Shown one piece after another: positions 34,598 to 43,782 of a stretch of 64,000 bases of DNA. Position 1 is the stretch's first letter; each line of letters begins with the position of its first letter. Made by a program: the position numbers and the translations under genes. Below the pieces are notes generated by a model that saw only the letters and a program-made list of their open reading frames with translations, was not told the origin of the DNA and made no database searches. The DNA comes from Zoogloea sp041914405 (GTDB lineage Bacteria; Pseudomonadota; Gammaproteobacteria; Burkholderiales; Rhodocyclaceae). The stretch covers positions 162,527 to 226,526 of the forward strand of contig NZ_JAYSDK010000003.1 of NCBI RefSeq assembly GCF_041914405.1. Direction: 5' to 3'.

Positions 34598-35173
34598 TCA
34601 AGGGGTGATGTCGGGCAGGTTGGCGATGACCTCAGCGACGTCGGTGCAGCGTTCCAGCGTGGCGGTCACGACCGGCAGCGGCTCGGCGTGGATGCCCGGC
34701 AGATCGCATTCGTGCGGCGCGCGGAGGGCGAAGGCGAGGACTTCCGTCGGCGGGCAGAAGTCCGCAGCGACACCGGGCTTGTTGCCGCGGGCGTCGATGC
34801 GGTACCAGCCGAAGCCGTCGAGATACACGGCGTTGAGGCCGTGCAGGCAGTAGGGAGCGCTGTTTGCGTCGCCGACCGACAGGCGCTGGTAGCACAGGCC
34901 GGCGGGGATGTTGTTGGGGCGCAGCAGGGCCGCGAGCAGGTGGCTCTTGGCGTAGCAGTAGCCGGTACCGTGCAGCAGCACGTCGGAGGCGCGGCAGGTC
35001 ACCGGATTCTGCCGGTAGTCCCAGCTGTGGCGGATGTGGTCGCGCACGAACTCGAAGCAGCGGCGGGCGATCTCGGTCTTGTCGCTGGTGCCTTTGGCAA
35101 GTTCGGCGGCTTTGGCGCTGACCTGCGGGTGGTCGAAGTCAATGTAGCGGCTGGCGGCGAGGTATTCGTGCAT
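34598..35173 (-). CDS. Transglutaminase-like domain protein
   Basis: A 191-aa cytoplasmic protein with a papain-like transglutaminase core. The catalytic Cys lies in GTGYCYAKSHLLAALLR, the His in YCLHGLNAVYLDG and the Asp in WYRIDARGN. These small proteins are usually putative cysteine proteases. The start ATG 35173 is at MHEYLAAS; an upstream in-frame start at 35221 is less plausible. The gene follows the PQQ dehydrogenase cluster in the same direction with about 70 bp between them. No link to that pathway is evident. Confidence 0.87.
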   Translation of the reverse strand: MHEYLAASRYIDFDHPQVSAKAAELAKGTSDKTEIARRCFEFVRDHIRHSWDYRQNPVTCRASDVLLHGTGYCYAKSHLLAALLRPNNIPAGLCYQRLSVGDANSAPYCLHGLNAVYLDGFGWYRIDARGNKPGVAADFCPPTEVLAFALRAPHECDLPGIHAEPLPVVTATLERCTDVAEVIANLPDITP

Positions 35174-35245
35174 CGTAGTCGGGGAGGCTGGGGGACGGCA
35201 GTATAGCAATCCCGACGGCATGGCCTGGCCCGACGTCGCAGGCGG

Positions 35246-35737
35246 TCAGCGGGACTGTACCGGAGTTGCCGGACGGGCACGGCTTTCGAGGAAGCTGCGG
35301 ATCGTCCAGATCGCGGCGGGCGGGAGCACGTCCTTCCAGGCGGGCATATGGACGACGCCGACGCGGGTCTTGCCGTCTTGCACGGACTTGAGGAAGTACT
35401 GGTCATTGTCGACGATGCACATCTCGCGGATGGCCGGGTCGGCGATACGCGAGCAGCCGCGGTCGAGCTTCAGGAGGTCGGGGCCGACCTGGCCCTTGTT
35501 GTCGCCATCCGGGCCGTGGCAGCGGGCGCAGGCCTGGTTGAAGGCTTGGCGCCCGATGTCGGCGGCGCGCGAATTGCCGCGGTAGGGGTTGGCGTCGCCG
35601 GCCGCCCCAGTGATGGCAGGTAGTGTCGAGGTATCCACGACGATGCGGGTGTCCGCCACTTCGTTGGCGCCGGCAACGGTTGCGCCGAGCAGGAGGCCGA
35701 TGGCGACGAGGCGGGCGCTGAGGGTGAGCTTGGGCAT
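35246..35737 (-). CDS. pedF: Periplasmic cytochrome c (PedF/ExaB-like, PQQ dehydrogenase partner)
   Basis: A 163-aa exported c-type cytochrome with a signal peptide (residues 1-24, ending VAGANE). It has one haem site, CARCH, in QAFNQACARCHGPDG. VDNDQYFLKSVQDGKTRVGVVHMPAWKDVLPPAAIWTIRSFLESR matches cytochrome c550-type acceptors of quinoprotein alcohol dehydrogenases. Electrons from the dehydrogenase at 36401-38269 would pass through it to the terminal oxidase. Only five bases separate it from the pentapeptide-repeat gene, so the two are cotranscribed. Confidence 0.9.
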   Translation of the reverse strand: MPKLTLSARLVAIGLLLGATVAGANEVADTRIVVDTSTLPAITGAAGDANPYRGNSRAADIGRQAFNQACARCHGPDGDNKGQVGPDLLKLDRGCSRIADPAIREMCIVDNDQYFLKSVQDGKTRVGVVHMPAWKDVLPPAAIWTIRSFLESRARPATPVQSR

Positions 35738-35742
35738 GGTGT

Positions 35743-36321
35743 TCACCAGTCGGTCGGGCAGCCGGTGCAGCCCTCGAAGGACGAGTCGGGGAAGATCGTG
35801 TAGCGCAGCAGCGCCCCTTCCAGATTGGCGCCGCGGAAGTTGGTGGTGCTGAACTTGGTTTCCTGCAGGTTGGCGTTGGTGAGCCTGGCGCCCTCGAACC
35901 AGGCGAAGGCGGCGCGGGCGGCTTCGAGATTGGCGGCGGTGAGATCGGCACCGCTGAAGTCGCTGCGCATGATGCGGGCGAACTCCAGGTCGGCACCGAT
36001 CATCCTGGCGTTGCGGAAGGAGGCGCCGGGGGCGTTGGCCTTGGACAGGCGGGCACCGGTCAGGTCGGCGCCATCGAGGATCGCGCCGGCCAGGTTGGCG
36101 CCGCGCAGGTCGGCGCGGGCCAGGTTGGCGCCGGTGAAGTCGGTACCGGCCAGGTCGCGGCCGGACAGGTCGACGTGGCGCAGGTCGGCCCCCTGGCAGC
36201 GGGCATGAGCCCAAGCGCCGCAGGTCTTGAAGACCGGCGGATCGTTGGCCTGGACGATGCCGGCGAGGCTGGCTGTCGCGACGGCGAGCAGCGCCGCGCG
36301 AAGACGGGGATGGCTGTGCAT
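35743..36321 (-). CDS. Exported pentapeptide-repeat protein
   Basis: 192 aa with a signal peptide (cleaved near GIVQAND), followed by about 28 tandem pentapeptides of the A(D/N)Lxx type (for example ADLRGANLAGAILDGADLTGARL). These fold as a right-handed four-sided beta-helix, and the protein ends in GCTGCPTDW. Extra Cys residues at both ends (KTCGAWAHARC and CTGC) suggest disulfide closure in the periplasm. It lies between the PQQ dehydrogenase and its cytochrome, so a structural or maturation role in ethanol oxidation is plausible but unproven. The start is 36321 rather than the upstream in-frame ATG 36387. Confidence 0.9.
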   Translation of the reverse strand: MHSHPRLRAALLAVATASLAGIVQANDPPVFKTCGAWAHARCQGADLRHVDLSGRDLAGTDFTGANLARADLRGANLAGAILDGADLTGARLSKANAPGASFRNARMIGADLEFARIMRSDFSGADLTAANLEAARAAFAWFEGARLTNANLQETKFSTTNFRGANLEGALLRYTIFPDSSFEGCTGCPTDW

Positions 36322-36350
36322 GGATGGATTCCCGGCGGTAGCGAGCGAAG

Positions 36351-36385
36351 AAAAAGCCCGGGCCGGAGATGATCCGGCCCGGGGC
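36351..36385 (-). terminator. Terminator of the PQQ dehydrogenase gene
   Basis: On the minus strand, an 11-bp GC-rich stem (CCGGGCCGGA / TCCGGCCCGG core) with a GATGA-complement loop is followed by a run of five T. It lies 16 bp after the dehydrogenase stop codon. Some read-through into the pentapeptide and cytochrome genes is possible. Confidence 0.85.
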
Positions 36386-36400
36386 AAGGCGCTGGCGGGG

Positions 36401-38269
36401 TCAGCGCGCGATCTTGGGCAGCTTGAATGCCCAGAACGAGGAGCCTTGGGTGACTTGCTTGGTCAGTTCGGCCATGTCGCCGCCCCACAGGGGCACGGCG
36501 CCGCCGTAGCCGGAGGCAATCCCCACGTACTGTTCGCCGTCCATTTCCCAGGTGATGGGCACGGAGACGATGCCGGAGCCGGTCTGGAACTTCCACAGCT
36601 CCTTGCCCGTCTTGGCGTCGAAGGCCTTGATGAAGCCGTCCGAGGTGCCGGTGAACAACAAGTTGCCGGCGGTGGTCAGGGTGCCGGCCCACAGGGGGAA
36701 CTTCTCCTTGTGTTCCCAGGCGATCTTGCCGGTCTTGGGGTCGAGGGCGCGCAGGGTGCCGACGTGGTCGTCGAACAGGCGCTTGATGCGGAAGCCCTGG
36801 CCCAGGTAGGCGGAGCCGGCCTTGTAGGTCAGGTGCTCGGTCCAGTAGTCCATCGCCCAGTGGTTGGCCGGGATGTAGAACAGGCCGGTGTTCGGGCTGT
36901 AGGACATGGGCATCCAGTTGGTGCCACCCAGGAAGGGCGGCGAGACGAAGACGCTGTCACCCTTGTCGGCGCCGGCCTTTGGCTCGGGCGGTCGGTTCCC
37001 GGTCTCGATCGGCTTGCCGGTGGCGAGATCCCATCCCTTGGCCCAGGTGATGCCGTCCACGAAGGGCCAGGCGCCAATGAGCGAAGTGGGCTTGTTGGGG
37101 TAGCCGGCGCCGTTGGTGAGCTTCTCCCGGTCGGTGACGAAGAAGAAGCCGTTGCGGTCGGCGTGGGCCGAGGCCTTGACGAGCTTGCCGGTCTTCGGGT
37201 CCTTGTATTCGAAGAGAACCACCGAGTTGTTGCCGGAGAAGTCCCAGGCGTCGTTGGGGGTGTGCTGGAAGAAGCCCTTCAGCTCGCCGGTGCTGGCATC
37301 CACGTAGGCCTGGCCGGACGTGAACAGGCTTGGCCAGTTGCGCGGATCGTCGCCTTCCTGGGTGCGCTTCCAGGTGTTCCACGGGGCCGGGTTGCCGGTG
37401 CCGACGACGACCATGTTCTTCTCGATGTCGAAGCTGGCGGTCTGCCACGGAGCGCCGCCGCCGTGGTCCCAGGCTTCGGTGAGCTTGCCGTCCTTGTCCT
37501 TCGGCCACGACGGCGCGCTGGCGTCGCCGGTGGGTGTGCTGTCCTTGCCGTTGAGGCGGCCCATATGACCTTCGACCATCGGGCGGGCCCACACTTCCTC
37601 ACCGGTATCCGGGTCGCGGGCGAACAGCCAGCCGACTACGCCGAACTCGTCGCCGGACGAGCCGTGCACCAGCAGCACCTTGCCGCTCTTCTGGTCCTGG
37701 ATGACGAAGGGCGCGCCGGTCATCGTGTAGCCGACCTTGTGGTCACCCCACTTCTTCTTCCACACGACCTTGCCGGTGTCCTTGTTGAGGGCGACGATGC
37801 CGGCGTCGAGGGTGCCAAAGAAGATCTTGTCGCCGTAAAGCGCCGCGCCGCGGTTGACCACGTCGCAGCACGGGCGGATGTCCTCCGGCAGACGGGCTTC
37901 GTATTCCCACAGGCGCTTGCCGCTGCGGGCGTCGATGGCGTAGATCCGCGAGTACGAGGCGGTGATGTAAACCACGCCGTCGTGCACCAGCGCCTGGCCT
38001 TCCTGGCCGCGCTGCTTCTCGCCGCCGAAGGAGAAGCTCCAGGCCGGCACGAGGCCGGCGACGTTCTTCGCATTGACGGTTTTCAGCGGGCTGTGGCGCT
38101 GGGCTTTCAGGCCGAGGCCGTAAGTCAGCACATCGCCCGGCGTCTTGTCGTCGTTCTTGATGTCGTCCCAGCTCACCGTGGTGCCCGTCGCGTGGGCGGC
38201 GCTGCCGAAGGCGCTGGAGAGGGCGACGGCCAGCAGGCCGGCTTTGAGTTTGAGGCGTCGGGATTTCAT
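36401..38269 (-). CDS. exaA: PQQ-dependent ethanol dehydrogenase, calcium type (ExaA/PedE)
   Basis: Periplasmic quinoprotein oxidising ethanol and other primary alcohols to aldehydes, 622 aa. Signal peptide, then an eight-bladed propeller with tryptophan docking motifs. RPCCDVVNRG contains the adjacent Cys pair that forms the unusual disulfide ring near PQQ. The catalytic Asp is in NDAWDFSGNNS. The residue two positions later is Ser, not Asp, and an Asp there marks lanthanide-dependent enzymes (PedH, XoxF); this one should therefore use calcium. Divergent from the LuxR-type response regulator at 38475, a probable activator. PQQ biosynthesis genes are not in the window. Confidence 0.94.
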   Translation of the reverse strand: MKSRRLKLKAGLLAVALSSAFGSAAHATGTTVSWDDIKNDDKTPGDVLTYGLGLKAQRHSPLKTVNAKNVAGLVPAWSFSFGGEKQRGQEGQALVHDGVVYITASYSRIYAIDARSGKRLWEYEARLPEDIRPCCDVVNRGAALYGDKIFFGTLDAGIVALNKDTGKVVWKKKWGDHKVGYTMTGAPFVIQDQKSGKVLLVHGSSGDEFGVVGWLFARDPDTGEEVWARPMVEGHMGRLNGKDSTPTGDASAPSWPKDKDGKLTEAWDHGGGAPWQTASFDIEKNMVVVGTGNPAPWNTWKRTQEGDDPRNWPSLFTSGQAYVDASTGELKGFFQHTPNDAWDFSGNNSVVLFEYKDPKTGKLVKASAHADRNGFFFVTDREKLTNGAGYPNKPTSLIGAWPFVDGITWAKGWDLATGKPIETGNRPPEPKAGADKGDSVFVSPPFLGGTNWMPMSYSPNTGLFYIPANHWAMDYWTEHLTYKAGSAYLGQGFRIKRLFDDHVGTLRALDPKTGKIAWEHKEKFPLWAGTLTTAGNLLFTGTSDGFIKAFDAKTGKELWKFQTGSGIVSVPITWEMDGEQYVGIASGYGGAVPLWGGDMAELTKQVTQGSSFWAFKLPKIAR

Positions 38270-38474
38270 GGTGGTTCTTGTCTCCGCTTCGTTGTCGTTC
38301 GATGCCTGGGCCGTCTCCCTGTGACGGAAGCCAGGACGGGCGGAGTATGGAATTCGAGGTCGTATGCCGTCGTGGGAAGCGCTCCCCGCGGCACCGGGAA
38401 TTCTTCCCGACGTGAGGGGGCGGCGGTCTGTGAGCGGCTGCGCCCATCTATGATGGGTGGGTCAGGAGGGTGAA

Positions 38475-39113
38475 ATGATTCAAATCATGCTGGTCGAAGA
38501 CCATGCGGTGGTCCGCAACGGCTATCGGCGTCTGCTCGATGCCGAGGGGGACATGCGGGTGGTGGCGGAGGCTGCCTCCGCCGACGAGGCCTATGCCTGC
38601 CTCAGCGCGGGCGGCATCGAGCTGGCTGTGGTGGACCTGAATCTGCGCGGCAGCAGCGGGCTCGATGCGATTCGGCGGATGCTGGCCAGGGAGCGCGGGC
38701 TTAAGGTGCTGGTGATCTCGATGCACGACAACCCGAGCTATGTTACCCAGGCCATCCGGCTCGGCGCGCTTGGCTACGTGACCAAGTGCAGCGAACCGGA
38801 TGAGATGCTGGAGGCGATCCGCGCGGTGGCGGCCGGCAGGCGCTTCCTGTCGACGGACGTTGCCCAGGCGCTGGCCTGCGCCGCCCTCGAGGAGGATGCG
38901 CTGATGACGCGCCTGACTCCCAAGGAGTTTGACGTGCTGTGCATGGTGGTCAATGGCGAGCCGACCGCCAGCGTTGCCGAAACCTTGCACCTGAGCCAAA
39001 AGACCGTCTCCAACCACATGACGGCGATCCGCCAGAAGCTGGAGGTGGACAACGACTTCAAGTTGATCCAGCTGGCGGCGAGGTTCGGCCTCGTCACGCT
39101 GTCCCCGCGCTGA
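38475..39113 (+). CDS. LuxR/NarL-family response regulator
   Basis: A 212-aa regulator with an N-terminal receiver (phosphoacceptor Asp in LAVVDLNLRG, acidic patch VEDH, Lys in YVTKCSEPD) and a C-terminal LuxR helix-turn-helix (LTPKEFDVLCMVVNGEPTASVAETLHLSQKTVSNHMTAIRQKL). The start ATG 38475 has a strong AGGAGGGTGAA site; the frame is open to 38457. In pseudomonads regulators of this type (ExaE, ErbR/AgmR) activate PQQ ethanol dehydrogenase genes, and the divergent position with exaA suggests the same here. No cognate kinase is adjacent. Confidence 0.9.
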   Translation: MIQIMLVEDHAVVRNGYRRLLDAEGDMRVVAEAASADEAYACLSAGGIELAVVDLNLRGSSGLDAIRRMLARERGLKVLVISMHDNPSYVTQAIRLGALGYVTKCSEPDEMLEAIRAVAAGRRFLSTDVAQALACAALEEDALMTRLTPKEFDVLCMVVNGEPTASVAETLHLSQKTVSNHMTAIRQKLEVDNDFKLIQLAARFGLVTLSPR

Positions 39114-39125
39114 GGGCCGCCGCAA

Positions 39126-39158
39126 TAAAAAAACGGCGGCCGTTTGCACGGCCGCCGT
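39126..39158 (-). terminator. Terminator of the lactate operon
   Basis: An ACGGCGGCCG / CGGCCGCCGT stem with a six-base loop is followed on the minus strand by a run of T (A7 on the plus strand at 39127-39133). It lies about 50 bp beyond the lldP stop codon. It may also slow transcripts arriving from the response-regulator gene. Confidence 0.9.
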
Positions 39159-39207
39159 CGAGGCTCCCCGGGGACGCATCTCCCCGTTCTGAAGCGGTTT
39201 CAGCCGA

Positions 39208-40854
39208 TCACGGGATCATCCATGTGAACACGTAGGCCTGCAGCGTGGTGATGATGCCGACCATGGTGGCGAAGGCCAGGCTGTGCTTGACGGTGAAGCG
39301 GAACAGGTCCGATTCCTTGCCGACCAGGCCGACGGCCGCGCAGGCTACGGCGATGGACTGCGGCGAGATCATCTTGCCGGTCACGCCGCCGGTGGTGTTG
39401 GCCGCCACCAGCAGGGTGTCGGAGACGCCGACCTGGTGGGCGGTGGTGGCCTGCAGCGAGCAGAACAGCGCGTTGGACGAGGTGTCGGAACCGGTCAGGA
39501 AGACGCCCAGCCAGCCGAGGAACGGTGCGAAGAACGGGAACAGCGCGCCGGTACCCGCCAGCAGCAGGGCCAGGGTGGCGGACAGGCCGGAGTAGTTGGC
39601 GATGAAGGCGAACGCCAGCACCATGCCGATGGAGTAGATCGGGCGCTTCAGTTCAATGACGGTTTCCTTCAGGGTCTTGGCGGCCTCGCCGGACTTCATG
39701 CCGAGCACGAACATCGAGATGATGGCGGCCAGGAAGATCGCGGTGCCGGTGGCGGACAGCAGGTCGAGCTTGTACACCGCGGCGTAGGGCGTGGCCTTGG
39801 TGACGATCGGCTCCATCTTGATGACCAGCTTGTCGAGCATCGGCACCGGGAACTGCAGCACCGTGGCGTAGAAGGCGCCGTCCTTGGCGAACATGGCCTT
39901 GAAGGGCTTGAGGCTCCAGATGGTGACCATGATGGTCAGGATCACGAACGGGGACCAGGCCTTGGCGATTTCACCGAAGCTGTAGTGCTTGTCCTCGCCC
40001 AGTTCGGCGTGGTGCTGCTTGTCGAAGCGGAAGATGTTCTTCGGCTTCCAGTTCTTCAGGAAGATCGTCAGGGAGATCAGGCTGACCAGCGCGGAGGTGA
40101 TGTCCGGCAGCTCAGGTCCGATGTAGTTGGCGGTGAAGAACTGGGTAATGGCGAAGGAGCCGCCGGCCACGATGATCGCCGGCCAGGTTTCCTTGATGCC
40201 GCGCCAGCCGTCCATCATGGCGACCAGCCAGAAGGGCACGATCACCGACAGCAGCGGGAGCTGGCGGCCGGCCATCTGGCCGATCTTGAACGGGTCGATG
40301 CCGGTCACCTGGCCGCTGACGATGATGGGGATGCCCATCGCGCCGAAGGCCACCGGAGCGGTGTTGGCGATCAGGCACAGGCCGGCGGCGTACAGCGGGT
40401 TGAAGCCCAGGCCGACCAGCAGCGCGGCGGTGATCGCCACCGGAGCGCCGAAACCGGCCGCACCTTCCAGGAAGGCACCGAAGGAGAAGCCGACCAGCAG
40501 CATCTGCAGGCGCTGGTCATCGGTGATCGACACGACCGAGGCACGGATGATGTCGAACTGGCCGGTCTTCACGGTGATCTTGTAGAGGAATACCGCGGCG
40601 ATGATGATCCACGCGATGGGCCACAGGCCATACAGGAAGCCGTAGCCGGCCGAGGCCAGGGCCATCTGCACCGGCATCTTGTAGAAGAAGATCGCCACGG
40701 CCAGCGCGATGATCACGGTGACGGTGCCGGCGATATGCCCCTTCAGGCGCAGGATGGCCAGCGCGACGAAGAAGAAAATGATCGGCAAGGCGGCGACCAG
40801 CGAGGACAACCAGAGGTTGCCCAGCGGGTCATATATCTGCATCCAGGGTTGCAT
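39208..40854 (-). CDS. lldP: L-lactate permease
   Basis: A 548-aa inner-membrane lactate:H+ symporter of the LctP family with about 13 predicted spans. WMQIYDPLGNLWLSSLVAALPIIFFF at the N-terminus, GFSFGAFLEGAAGFGAPVAITAALLVGLGF and SNALFCSLQATTAHQVGVSDTLLVAANTTGGVTGKMISPQSIAVACAAVG are family signatures. The permease also carries D-lactate and glycolate in other bacteria. It is the last gene of the lactate operon, 69 bp behind the D-lactate dehydrogenase gene, and is followed by a strong terminator. Confidence 0.95.
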   Translation of the reverse strand: MQPWMQIYDPLGNLWLSSLVAALPIIFFFVALAILRLKGHIAGTVTVIIALAVAIFFYKMPVQMALASAGYGFLYGLWPIAWIIIAAVFLYKITVKTGQFDIIRASVVSITDDQRLQMLLVGFSFGAFLEGAAGFGAPVAITAALLVGLGFNPLYAAGLCLIANTAPVAFGAMGIPIIVSGQVTGIDPFKIGQMAGRQLPLLSVIVPFWLVAMMDGWRGIKETWPAIIVAGGSFAITQFFTANYIGPELPDITSALVSLISLTIFLKNWKPKNIFRFDKQHHAELGEDKHYSFGEIAKAWSPFVILTIMVTIWSLKPFKAMFAKDGAFYATVLQFPVPMLDKLVIKMEPIVTKATPYAAVYKLDLLSATGTAIFLAAIISMFVLGMKSGEAAKTLKETVIELKRPIYSIGMVLAFAFIANYSGLSATLALLLAGTGALFPFFAPFLGWLGVFLTGSDTSSNALFCSLQATTAHQVGVSDTLLVAANTTGGVTGKMISPQSIAVACAAVGLVGKESDLFRFTVKHSLAFATMVGIITTLQAYVFTWMIP

Positions 40855-40923
40855 TCGGTATTCCTCCTCTAATGAATGCGGTTGGTCGTTTCTATCTGTG
40901 GTGAAAACGGGGGTGGGCAGGCG

Positions 40924-43704
40924 TCAGCAGGTCGCCAGGCGGGCGGCCTCGGCGCTGCATTCGTCGAGCAGATGGACGATGGAGCGGTAAGGCAGGCCGG
41001 TGGCGGCGGTGAGGCCGATCTCGCAGGTCTGGTTGCTGGAATAGCCGCCGCAACAGCCGGCCGGCACGTCGGCGTGCAGCTTGCGCAGCGCGTGAGTGTT
41101 GAGTTCGGGCACGACGAAGCCGCGGTCGCCGCCGAAGCCGCAGCACTTCACCTCGGCGGGCAGCACGACCTGGTCGGCGCAGGCACCGGCGAGCTGCTTG
41201 AGCTTGGCCTCGAAGCCCATGCGGCGGGCCGAGCAGTTAAGGTGCACCAGGATCGGGTCGGCCTTCTTGTGCAGCATCAGGCGCGGCAGCAGCGCGTCGT
41301 GGGCGAACTCCACCAGGTCGTACACCTTCAGGCGCTCGGCCAGGAAGGTCTTCATGCGCAGGGAGCAGGCGCTGGCGTCGAGGATGACCGGGTATTCGCC
41401 GTTGTTACTGGCCTTCAGCAGGGCGGCTTCCAGTTGGGCCGACTTGCGGTCGGCATCTTCGGCGAGGCCCTTGCTGGCGAAGGACTGGCCGCAGCACAGG
41501 CTGTTGACGTCGTCGGGCACGATGGGCGCGTAGCCGGCCCGTTCGAGCACGCGGATGACTGTGGCGGACAGGGCGTGTTCCGGCGTGTCGGCGCCGAACA
41601 TGCGGCCGGCGCAGGTGGGGAAGTACACCACCTTGTCGCCGTCGGTCCGGGTGGCGCGGCCGGCCGGCTGCGGCTTGGGCATGCCTTCCTTCCAGGCGCC
41701 GCCGGTGAGGCGCGACAGCGCCTTGGTGCCGATCACCGCCTCGGCCAGGTGGCCGGCCTTGAGGGCGGTGCGGGCCAGGGCCTGGGTGGCGCCGAAATGG
41801 TTGGCCGCCACGTGGCCGAGCTGGCGGGCCACCGTTGAAAGCTGGTCGCCGCGTACCGCGCGGGTCAGGGCGCCGGTCTCGATGCCGACCGGGCAGGCCG
41901 TGGAGCACAGGCCGCAGGTGGCGCAGGTGTCGAGGCCCATGTAGAGGTAGTCGTCGCCGAGCTGGCCGAAGGCTTCGCCGGCGGCCTGGCGGCGGGACAG
42001 CTCGCGCCAGCCGACGATGCGCTGGCGCGGCGACAGGGTCAGGCCGTGGGACGGGCACTGGGGCTCGCAGAAGCCGCATTCGATGCAGCGGTCCACCGGG
42101 GCGTAGAGCTGGCCGGCGGCGGGCATCGGCTTGAGGTGCTTGAGGTGGGCCTCGGCGTCGTCGTTGATGATTACGCCGGGGTTGAGCAGGCCTTCCGGAT
42201 CGAAGAGCTGCTTGATCTCCTTCATCAGCCCGTAGGCCTTGGTGCCCCATTCCAGCTCGACGAAGGGGGCCATGTTGCGGCCGGTGCCGTGCTCGGCCTT
42301 GAGGGAGGCGTCGTACTTGGTGACCAGCACGGTGCACAGCTCATCCATGAAGGCGGCGTAGCGTTCCACCTCGGACTCGATGCCGAAATCCTGGGTGAAC
42401 ACGAAGTGCACGTTGCCTTCCAGCGCGTGGCCGAAGATGATCGCTTCGTGGTAGCCGTGCTTGGCGAACAGGTGCTGCAGGTCGAGGCAGCAGGCGGCGA
42501 GGTCCGGCACGGCAACCGCCACGTCCTCGATGATGACCGTGGTGCCGGGCTTGCGCACCGCGCCGACCGCCGGGAAGGTGCCCTTGCGGACGTTCCACAG
42601 GCGCTCGATCTCGGCCGGGTCGGTGGTGAAGGCCGGGCTCTCGATCAGCGGGTAGAGGTTCAGTTCGGCGAGGACCGCGGCGATGCGCTCGTCGAGGGCC
42701 AGGGCATTGGGCGCGCGGGTCTCGATGAGCAGCGCGGTGGCGCCGTCGGCCAGGGTCTTCAGCAGGGCCGGCATTCCCGGCTTGTGGGCGACGCAGCGCA
42801 GGGAGGCGCGGTCGAGCAGCTCCACCGCGTCCACCGGCTGGTTCTTGAGGCCGGCTACCGCCCGGCAGGCGGTTTCCATGTCCGGGAAGAAGGCCAGCGC
42901 GCTGGCCTTGTGGGCGTACTCCGGCACCGTGTTGTAGGTGACCTGGGAGATGAAGCCCAGCGTGCCTTCCGAGCCGATCATCAGGTGGGCCAGGATGTCC
43001 ACCGGGTCGCTGAAATCCACCAGCGCGTTGAGGCTGTAGCCGGTGGTGTTCTTGATCTTGTACTTGGCGCGGATGCGCTCGGCCAGCGCATGGTCGGCAC
43101 GCACGTCGGCGGACAGTGTGGCGAGGCGCTCCAGCAGCCCGCCATGGGTGCTCTTGAAGGTGGCGACGCTGGCGGCGTCGCCGGTGTCCAGCACGGTGCC
43201 GTCGGCGAGCAGCACGCGCACCGAGGCGAGGGTGTTGTAGCTGTTCTGGGCGGTGCCGCAGCACATGCCGCTGCTGTTGTTGGCGGCGATGCCGCCGATC
43301 TTGGCAGCGTTGATCGAGGCGGGGTCGGGGCCGATCTTGCGGCCCAGCGGGGCCAAGCGGCGGTTCACCTCGGCGCCGATGATGGCCGGGCCGACGCGCA
43401 CGGTGGCGCCGTCGCCGTCGATGCGGCAGGTGGCCAGCCCCTCGCCGAGCAGCACCAGCACCCCGTCGGTGACGGCCTGGCCGCACAGGCTGGTGCCGGC
43501 GGCGCGGAAGGTGACCGGGTGGCCGTGCTGGCGGGCCAGGTCGACCACGTCGCGCACCTCGGCCTCGTCATTGACGACCGCCACCACTTCCGGGATCAGG
43601 CGGTAGAAGCTGCCGTCGGTGCCATAGGCAAGGCGGCGCAGTTCGTCGGTAATTACGCGGTCGGCGGGTAGCCGCAGGCGCAGGGCGTCGATGAGAGCGG
43701 ACAC
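40924..43704 (-). CDS. dld: FAD/Fe-S D-lactate dehydrogenase (Dld-II type)
   Basis: A 926-aa membrane-associated respiratory D-lactate:quinone oxidoreductase. The N-terminal ~460 residues are an FAD_binding_4 domain (GTSLCGQAVTDGVLV, NNSSGMCCGTAQNSYNTL) plus FAD-oxidase C domain (HALEGNVHFVF, EHGTGRNMAPFVELEWG). Two 4Fe-4S motifs follow (CIECGFCEPQCPS and CATCGLCSTACPVG), then a CCG-type cysteine-rich domain (SLCCGQSFASKG, KCCGFGGDRGF). This architecture is that of Dld-II, first shown in Shewanella, where it also neighbours lldP and lldEFG. It lies 78 bp downstream of lutB with a strong hairpin in the gap. Confidence 0.93.
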   Translation of the reverse strand: MSALIDALRLRLPADRVITDELRRLAYGTDGSFYRLIPEVVAVVNDEAEVRDVVDLARQHGHPVTFRAAGTSLCGQAVTDGVLVLLGEGLATCRIDGDGATVRVGPAIIGAEVNRRLAPLGRKIGPDPASINAAKIGGIAANNSSGMCCGTAQNSYNTLASVRVLLADGTVLDTGDAASVATFKSTHGGLLERLATLSADVRADHALAERIRAKYKIKNTTGYSLNALVDFSDPVDILAHLMIGSEGTLGFISQVTYNTVPEYAHKASALAFFPDMETACRAVAGLKNQPVDAVELLDRASLRCVAHKPGMPALLKTLADGATALLIETRAPNALALDERIAAVLAELNLYPLIESPAFTTDPAEIERLWNVRKGTFPAVGAVRKPGTTVIIEDVAVAVPDLAACCLDLQHLFAKHGYHEAIIFGHALEGNVHFVFTQDFGIESEVERYAAFMDELCTVLVTKYDASLKAEHGTGRNMAPFVELEWGTKAYGLMKEIKQLFDPEGLLNPGVIINDDAEAHLKHLKPMPAAGQLYAPVDRCIECGFCEPQCPSHGLTLSPRQRIVGWRELSRRQAAGEAFGQLGDDYLYMGLDTCATCGLCSTACPVGIETGALTRAVRGDQLSTVARQLGHVAANHFGATQALARTALKAGHLAEAVIGTKALSRLTGGAWKEGMPKPQPAGRATRTDGDKVVYFPTCAGRMFGADTPEHALSATVIRVLERAGYAPIVPDDVNSLCCGQSFASKGLAEDADRKSAQLEAALLKASNNGEYPVILDASACSLRMKTFLAERLKVYDLVEFAHDALLPRLMLHKKADPILVHLNCSARRMGFEAKLKQLAGACADQVVLPAEVKCCGFGGDRGFVVPELNTHALRKLHADVPAGCCGGYSSNQTCEIGLTAATGLPYRSIVHLLDECSAEAARLATC

Positions 43705-43752
43705 AGGGGCTCCTCCCAGTGCAGGGATGTTGTCGATTCGGGGTGGGTTGAG

Positions 43753-43775
43753 GCGCCGGGGGCGTGCCCCGGCGC
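43753..43775 (-). other. Strong hairpin between lutB and the D-lactate dehydrogenase gene
   Basis: A perfect 9-bp GC stem (GCGCCGGGG / CCCCGGCGC) with a five-base loop and no T run. It may stabilise the upstream mRNA or partially attenuate transcription, setting different levels for the two halves of the operon. Confidence 0.5.
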
Positions 43776-43782
43776 GACAGGC

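Noticed and set aside
34598..39113. Lanthanide-dependent alcohol dehydrogenase system
   Set aside because: The Asp two residues after the catalytic Asp, required for lanthanide use, is Ser here.
39283..40872. A 529-codon plus-strand frame opposite lldP
   Set aside because: The product is an Asp/Gly/His/Gln-rich shadow translation of a membrane protein gene, with no start signal.
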